Positions 59,970-64,000 of a DNA stretch of 64,000 bases are shown here, in pieces. Both the position numbers and the translations under genes were made by a program. The notes under the pieces were generated by a model that had not been told where the DNA came from, did no database searches, and was given only the letters and a program-made list of their open reading frames with translations. Source of the stretch: Geobacillus proteiniphilus (lineage in GTDB: Bacteria; Bacillota; Bacilli; Bacillales; Anoxybacillaceae); contig NZ_MQMG01000001.1 of NCBI RefSeq assembly GCF_001908025.1, positions 62,001-126,000 on the forward strand, given 5' to 3'. The stretch's first letter is position 1, and each line of letters opens with the position of its first letter.

Positions 59970-60719
59970 TTACACAAAAAGATCCATATACGCATCGACA
60001 AGCTGATCACCGAAAAACAGCGCCGTCAATGACCCGAGCGCAATCGCCGGCGCAAACGGCATCGGCTTGCCGCGCCGCACGCGCCCCAGCGCCATGCCAA
60101 TCAGCCCGATGATCGTTCCATACAACGTCGCCAAAAAAAAGGCGAGCAACACCATTTTCCAGCCAAGCACCATTCCCAAAACCGCAAACAGCTTCACATC
60201 GCCGCCCCCCATCCCGCCATTGGACAAAACGGCAATCAGCCATAAAAGCGAAAATCCGACCGCCGCCCCAAGGAGCATATCGACCCACGGCAAAAACGGG
60301 ATCACAAGCCGCTCCATCAAAAACAAACCGGCAAACACCAAAAGCACCCGGTCAGGAATGAGCATATAACGAAGATCAGACACAACGATGATGGCCAACA
60401 AGCTGATGAGCGTCCACGCCACAATCAGCCGTCCGCCCCAGCCGATCCACATCGGCGCGGCCGTCAACAAAGCGGCGGTTGTCAATTCCATCAAAGGGTA
60501 AAGGGGGGAGATGCGCCCCCCGCACCCTTTGCATCTTCCTTTTTGCGCGACATACGAAACAACCGGGATGAGCTCCCCAGCCGATAGCGTCCGTCCGCAC
60601 GCCGGGCAATGCGACCGCGGCCTGATGATTGACTCCCCGACCGGCACCCTCAGCCCGACGACGTTAAAGAACGAGGCGAGGAGGAGGGAGTAAAGGAAAA
60701 GCAATAAATGCATCATCAC
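59970..60719 (-). CDS. pilD: Prepilin peptidase (PilD/ComC type)
   Basis: A 249-residue aspartic membrane protease that removes the leader of prepilins. The N-terminal zinc region has two CxxC pairs (CPACGRTL and CKGCGGR). The catalytic aspartates are in VVSDLRYMLIPDR and the GGGDVKLFA motif. The family also methylates the new N terminus. It would process both pilins here and, if present elsewhere, the ComG pseudopilins, since B. subtilis has comC at this place. GTG 60719 directly follows the pilin stop; ATG 60716 is possible. Confidence 0.93.
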   Translation of the reverse strand: MMMHLLLFLYSLLLASFFNVVGLRVPVGESIIRPRSHCPACGRTLSAGELIPVVSYVAQKGRCKGCGGRISPLYPLMELTTAALLTAAPMWIGWGGRLIVAWTLISLLAIIVVSDLRYMLIPDRVLLVFAGLFLMERLVIPFLPWVDMLLGAAVGFSLLWLIAVLSNGGMGGGDVKLFAVLGMVLGWKMVLLAFFLATLYGTIIGLIGMALGRVRRGKPMPFAPAIALGSLTALFFGDQLVDAYMDLFV

Positions 60720-61187
60720 TTACTCAAGATCTACTTTGTCTCTAGTTAGTTGCTCAACATCCACATTATCTATATATTTAAAACCTTTCGTATCGATTAA
60801 GGATACCTTATAATGAATAGCCTTTACCTTATCGGTATTGTTACCGGTATTGTCTTTAACCATTTCTTTTTCAACCGTCACCTTACTTTGATTTGGATCA
60901 TATTCATCTTTTTTCCCGGGGGATTTCGGAATATTTTCTAAATATCCCCCATCAAACAACTCTTGCATCGTATATGATGTTTTTGTGTTCTGATCATTTG
61001 CAATCGCCAAACGCACAGCACTGACCATTTGCTTCGCATTGGCGATATGGGCGTCTTTTTTCGAGTTGTCCATAATGGCGCCGATGGCCGGAATGGCGAT
61101 CGCCGCGATAATCCCTAAAATGACAATGACGGCGAGCAGTTCGATGAGCGTCAAGCCGCGCTCGTTTTTGATGATGCGTTTCAACAT
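60720..61187 (-). CDS. pilA: Major type IV pilin candidate
   Basis: A 155-residue prepilin: leader MLKRIIKNERG, cleavage before LTLIELLAVIVILGIIAAIAIP, glutamate at position 5, helix to about residue 40. The globular part is polar with many Lys, Asp and Asn and no cysteines. The DNA for the globular part (60720-61030) is AT-rich, unlike the N-terminal codons and the rest of the operon. ATG 61187 follows GGGAGAGG. Placement between pilC and pilD suggests the main pilus subunit. Confidence 0.85.
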   Translation of the reverse strand: MLKRIIKNERGLTLIELLAVIVILGIIAAIAIPAIGAIMDNSKKDAHIANAKQMVSAVRLAIANDQNTKTSYTMQELFDGGYLENIPKSPGKKDEYDPNQSKVTVEKEMVKDNTGNNTDKVKAIHYKVSLIDTKGFKYIDNVDVEQLTRDKVDLE

Positions 61188-61285
61188 CACTTTCCTCTCC
61201 CTTTCTTTTTTAATGTTTTAGCACGATTTCCCTATTATTCTACAATATAGTCCAAAAAATAGGAAGATATTCTTAATATAAATTA

Positions 61286-62497
61286 TTATTGTTGAATGTG
61301 ATTAAAGATGTCGTACATCGGGACGATGATGGAGGTGACGATCGTCCCCACGACGCCGGCAAGCAGCACAATCATCAGCGGCTCGATGAGCGACTTGAGG
61401 CGATCGGTGCCGGCGTCGACTTCCGCTTCGTAAAAGTCGGCGACTTTGCCAAGCATGGCGTCAAGCGAACCGGTTTGCTCGCCGATCGTGATCATTTGCG
61501 CCACGAGCGGCGGAAACGCCCAATGGCGGCGGAGCGGCTCGGCGAGCGACTGGCCGCGCTCAAGAGCGGTTCGCGCTTCATCAAGGACGGACGCGATCAC
61601 TTCATTTTCTACGACGCGCTCGGAAATGGACAGCGCCTCTAAAATCGGCACGGAGCTTGACACGAGTGAGCTCAATGTCCTCGTGACGCGCGCCAATGCC
61701 GCTTTTTGGACAAGGGTTCCGAAAATGGGCAGCCGCATGGCCGCATAGTCCAAATAATATTTCGTGCGCTTTTGCCGGCGCAGCGCGGTGAACAAAAGGA
61801 ACACCCCGATCGCCAGCAACGTTATCATCCACCAATAATGCTGCATAAATGCGCTCGCTTTCAGCACAAACTTTGTGATCGCCGGCAATTCGGCGTGAAA
61901 ATCGGCAAACATGTCGACAAACGTCGGCACGACCGAGACAAGCAAAAAGATGACAACCGCAACGGCGATGATGGCGACAGCCACTGGATAGGCAAGCGCC
62001 GAGACGATTTTTTGCCTTGTTCGATGCACTTTTTCAAAATGGTCGGCAAGCCGGTCGAGCGTTTCATCGAGCGTGCCGCTCGCTTCACCGGCGCGCACCA
62101 TATTGACAAACAATGGCGGGAAAATGCGGGGATGCTTTGCGGCTGCGGCAGAAAGCGGATTCCCTTCTCGGAGATGCTGTTCCATATCGTCGAGTGCACG
62201 AGCAAGCGCTTTGCTTTCCGTTTGCTCCGCCAAAATGCGGATCGAATCAACGATCGTCACCCCGGCGCGCACAAGCGTTGCGAACTGGCGCAAAAAGACG
62301 ACGAAGTGCTGCAGCTTGACGGCTCGTCCTATGGAAATTTCTTTGTTCCAAACAGATGACGGCACCTCGGCGATCACAATGGGGCGAATGCCTTTCTCCC
62401 TCAATTTCAGGACAGCCTCACGGCGGGAGTTTGCGGCAATCGTCCCGGATTTTTTCCGTCCGCTTCGGTCGCGCCCCTCATACTTAAATTGCGCCAT
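61286..62497 (-). CDS. pilC: Type IV pilus inner-membrane platform protein PilC
   Basis: A 403-residue GspF/PilC protein with two homologous cytoplasmic domains (about 68-190 and 270-390), each with GEASGTLDETLDRLADHFE or GEQTGSLDAMLGKVADFYE, and three membrane helices (about 165-195, 215-235, 370-395). It couples the ATPases PilB and PilT to pilin movement. ATG 62497 overlaps the pilT end. A 95-base AT-rich gap follows before the pilin gene. Confidence 0.94.
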   Translation of the reverse strand: MAQFKYEGRDRSGRKKSGTIAANSRREAVLKLREKGIRPIVIAEVPSSVWNKEISIGRAVKLQHFVVFLRQFATLVRAGVTIVDSIRILAEQTESKALARALDDMEQHLREGNPLSAAAAKHPRIFPPLFVNMVRAGEASGTLDETLDRLADHFEKVHRTRQKIVSALAYPVAVAIIAVAVVIFLLVSVVPTFVDMFADFHAELPAITKFVLKASAFMQHYWWMITLLAIGVFLLFTALRRQKRTKYYLDYAAMRLPIFGTLVQKAALARVTRTLSSLVSSSVPILEALSISERVVENEVIASVLDEARTALERGQSLAEPLRRHWAFPPLVAQMITIGEQTGSLDAMLGKVADFYEAEVDAGTDRLKSLIEPLMIVLLAGVVGTIVTSIIVPMYDIFNHIQQ

Positions 62498-63539
62498 CCG
62501 CTCCACGCTCCCTTGTCAAATACGCTTCCGCGGCCAATGGATCAATACGGCCAGCGGCCACAAGCTCCCTGACGCTCATTTCCATCGTCTGCATGCCCAC
62601 ACTGCGGCCCGTCTGCATAATATTGATGATTTGATGCTCTTTTTCATTGCGGATCAAATTGGCCACTGCGGCATTGTTGATTAAAATTTCCATAGCCGCC
62701 GTCCGTCCTCTCTTCCGACCGTCGGGAAATAAACGTTGGGCCATGACGGCAACAAGGACGGAAGCGAGCTGCAGCCGAATTTGCGCCTGCTGGGCTGACG
62801 GAAAGACGTCAATCATCCGTTCGATCGCCGCTGGGGCGCTCGCCGTATGAAGGGTGCCAAGCACTAAATGACCCGTTTCCGCGGCAGTGATCGCGGTTTG
62901 GATCGTTTCCAAATCGCGCATTTCCCCGACTAAAATCACATCCGGATCTTGACGAAGCGCAGCGCGCAATCCGGCGGCAAAACTGTTCGTGTCAAAGCCA
63001 ACTTCCCGCTGGTCGATGATCGATTTTCCGTGCTGATGCAAATATTCAATCGGATCTTCCAGCGTAATGATATGTCTGGACATCGTTTTGTTCATGTAGT
63101 CGATCATCGCCGCCAATGTGGTCGATTTGCCGCTGCCGGTCGGCCCGGTGACAAGCACAAGCCCGTGCGGCTTTTCCGCGATGTGCTTTAACACGCTTGG
63201 CAAGCCGAGCTCTTCTAATGTCGGAATGCGCGGCGGGATGAGGCGCACGGCAAGCGACACGCACGACCGCTGCTTAAACACATTGATCCGGAAGCGGGAG
63301 ACACCCGCAATACCGTACGAAAAATCAAGCTCCCCCGTTTCTTGAAACTGCTGCCAAAGCGGCGGCGGAATGATGGCTTTCGCCATTTGTTCCGTGTCCT
63401 CCGGGTTCAGCCGTTCTTGCCCATACGCCTTCAGTTCCCCATTCACCCGAAAAATCGGCGGCGCCCCGACCGTCAAATGTACGTCAGACGCACGGTATTC
63501 AAAAGCCGCACGCAACAACGCCTCAAGCTTTTCCTTCAT
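62484..63539 (-). CDS. pilT: Type IV pilus retraction ATPase PilT
   Basis: A 351-residue hexameric ATPase. It has RASDVHLTVGAPPIFRVNG at the start, Walker A VTGPTGSGKSTTLAAM, the Asp box DPIEYLHQH, the AIRAGED-like PilT features, Walker B ILVGEMRDLETIQ and the His box TGHLVLGTLHTASA. PilT pulls pili back and powers twitching and often DNA uptake. ATG 63539 is chosen over GTG 63548, as GGGTGAGAC lies before it. Confidence 0.94.
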   Translation of the reverse strand: MKEKLEALLRAAFEYRASDVHLTVGAPPIFRVNGELKAYGQERLNPEDTEQMAKAIIPPPLWQQFQETGELDFSYGIAGVSRFRINVFKQRSCVSLAVRLIPPRIPTLEELGLPSVLKHIAEKPHGLVLVTGPTGSGKSTTLAAMIDYMNKTMSRHIITLEDPIEYLHQHGKSIIDQREVGFDTNSFAAGLRAALRQDPDVILVGEMRDLETIQTAITAAETGHLVLGTLHTASAPAAIERMIDVFPSAQQAQIRLQLASVLVAVMAQRLFPDGRKRGRTAAMEILINNAAVANLIRNEKEHQIINIMQTGRSVGMQTMEMSVRELVAAGRIDPLAAEAYLTRERGADGAI

Positions 63540-63551
63540 CCGTCTCACCCA

Positions 63552-64000
63552 TCAATGCAAAATGGCCACTTTCAGCACTTCTTCAAGCGTCGTCAACCCT
63601 TGCTTCACTTTCAACAGCCCGTCATCGAGCAAAAAGATCATTTTGTTTTGAATGGCGAGTTCCCGCAACTTCGAAAACGGCTCATTGTTTAAAATGACGC
63701 GGCGCATCTCGTCCGTCATGACAAGCAATTCGTGGATCGCGAGTCTCCCGCGGTAACCGGTCATATTGCACGTCGGGCAGCCGCGGCCACGGACGAGTTG
63801 GCGGATGTCGATGCCCCGACGGGCGAAAATGTCCCGCTCCCGCTTCGTCGGCTCATACACCTCCTGGCAGTCGCGGCAGATGCGGCGCACAAGCCGCTGC
63901 GAGACAACGCCAGCGAGCGATGTGGCCACTAAAAACGGCTCAATCCCCATATCGATCAGGCGGGTGATCGTGCTTAACGCATCGTTCGTATGGAGCGTGC
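63552..64000 (-). CDS. pilB: Type IV pilus extension ATPase PilB, C-terminal part (cut by window edge)
   Basis: The last 149 codons of a GspE/PilB ATPase. From the edge it reads [20 protein letters not shown] (His box region), then the tetracysteine zinc element [11 protein letters not shown]...[14 protein letters not shown] typical of PilB/GspE and absent from PilT. The C-terminal domain ends KVAILH. The stop lies 12 bases before the pilT start. Confidence 0.94.
   Translation of the reverse strand, partial: TLHTNDALSTITRLIDMGIEPFLVATSLAGVVSQRLVRRICRDCQEVYEPTKRERDIFARRGIDIRQLVRGRGCPTCNMTGYRGRLAIHELLVMTDEMRRVILNNEPFSKLRELAIQNKMIFLLDDGLLKVKQGLTTLEEVLKVAILH

Overview
The window is a piece of chromosome from a thermophilic Bacillaceae, most likely a Geobacillus. 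The evidence is the gene order, which follows the Bacillus subtilis spoIIB/maf/mreB to hisS/aspS/cymR region almost gene for gene, the GC-rich coding sequence, the sporulation genes, the Firmicute-type RNA regulation (T-box, 6S-2 RNA, L21 leader), and proteins close to the Bacillus families. Nearly everything is coded on the minus strand. Exceptions are an RsfA-family gene (7.7 kb), spoVB plus a small membrane gene (25.4-27.4 kb) and nifS-nadR (41.5-43.2 kb). No tRNA, rRNA, CRISPR array, prophage or transposase was seen.

Layout by position: 0-3.4 kb holds mnmA (cut by the edge), its cysteine desulfurase, cymR, a decayed YczE-like membrane gene and rarA. 3.5-8.4 kb holds an RND efflux pump with a TetR regulator and the RsfA-family gene. 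8.5-13.1 kb is tcdA, 6S-2 RNA and aspS-hisS behind a histidine T-box. 13.2-15.4 kb is ahpCF behind a PerR-type box. 15.6-21.6 kb is a new 57-residue ORF followed by dtd, relA, apt and recJ. 21.6-31.9 kb is a cation diffusion facilitator, secDF, comN, spoVB, yajC, tgt, queA and ruvAB.

32-38 kb is a spore and NAD block: bofC, yebC, coxA, nadE, a CotS-type kinase-like protein and safA. 37.8-43.2 kb is nadB-nadC-nadA facing nifS-nadR across a shared operator region; with nadE nearby, most of de novo NAD synthesis and its repressor sit together. 43.3-47.8 kb is pheA-pheB-obg-spo0B-rpmA-prp-rplU. 48.3-57.1 kb is spoIVFB-spoIVFA, minD-minC, mreD-mreC-mreB, radC, maf and spoIIB. 57.3-64 kb is an operon-like type IV pilus cluster (pilB, pilT, pilC, major pilin, prepilin peptidase, pilM, pilN, pilO, a second pilin) at the place where B. 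subtilis has only comC.

The strongest unexplained signal is a pair of about 220-247 bp repeats (48044-48290 and 55791-56010). They have near-palindromic ends and a core that folds into a closing stem with two or three inner arms. One copy has an extra perfect 11 bp arm that the other lacks. Both lie between co-directional genes just upstream of a sigma-A-like promoter. Other signals worth checking are an AT-rich pilin 3' half inside the GC-rich pilus operon, a pentanucleotide repeat in a ribosome binding region, hairpins at the very 5' end of the relA and spo0B transcripts, and degenerate repeats in SafA.
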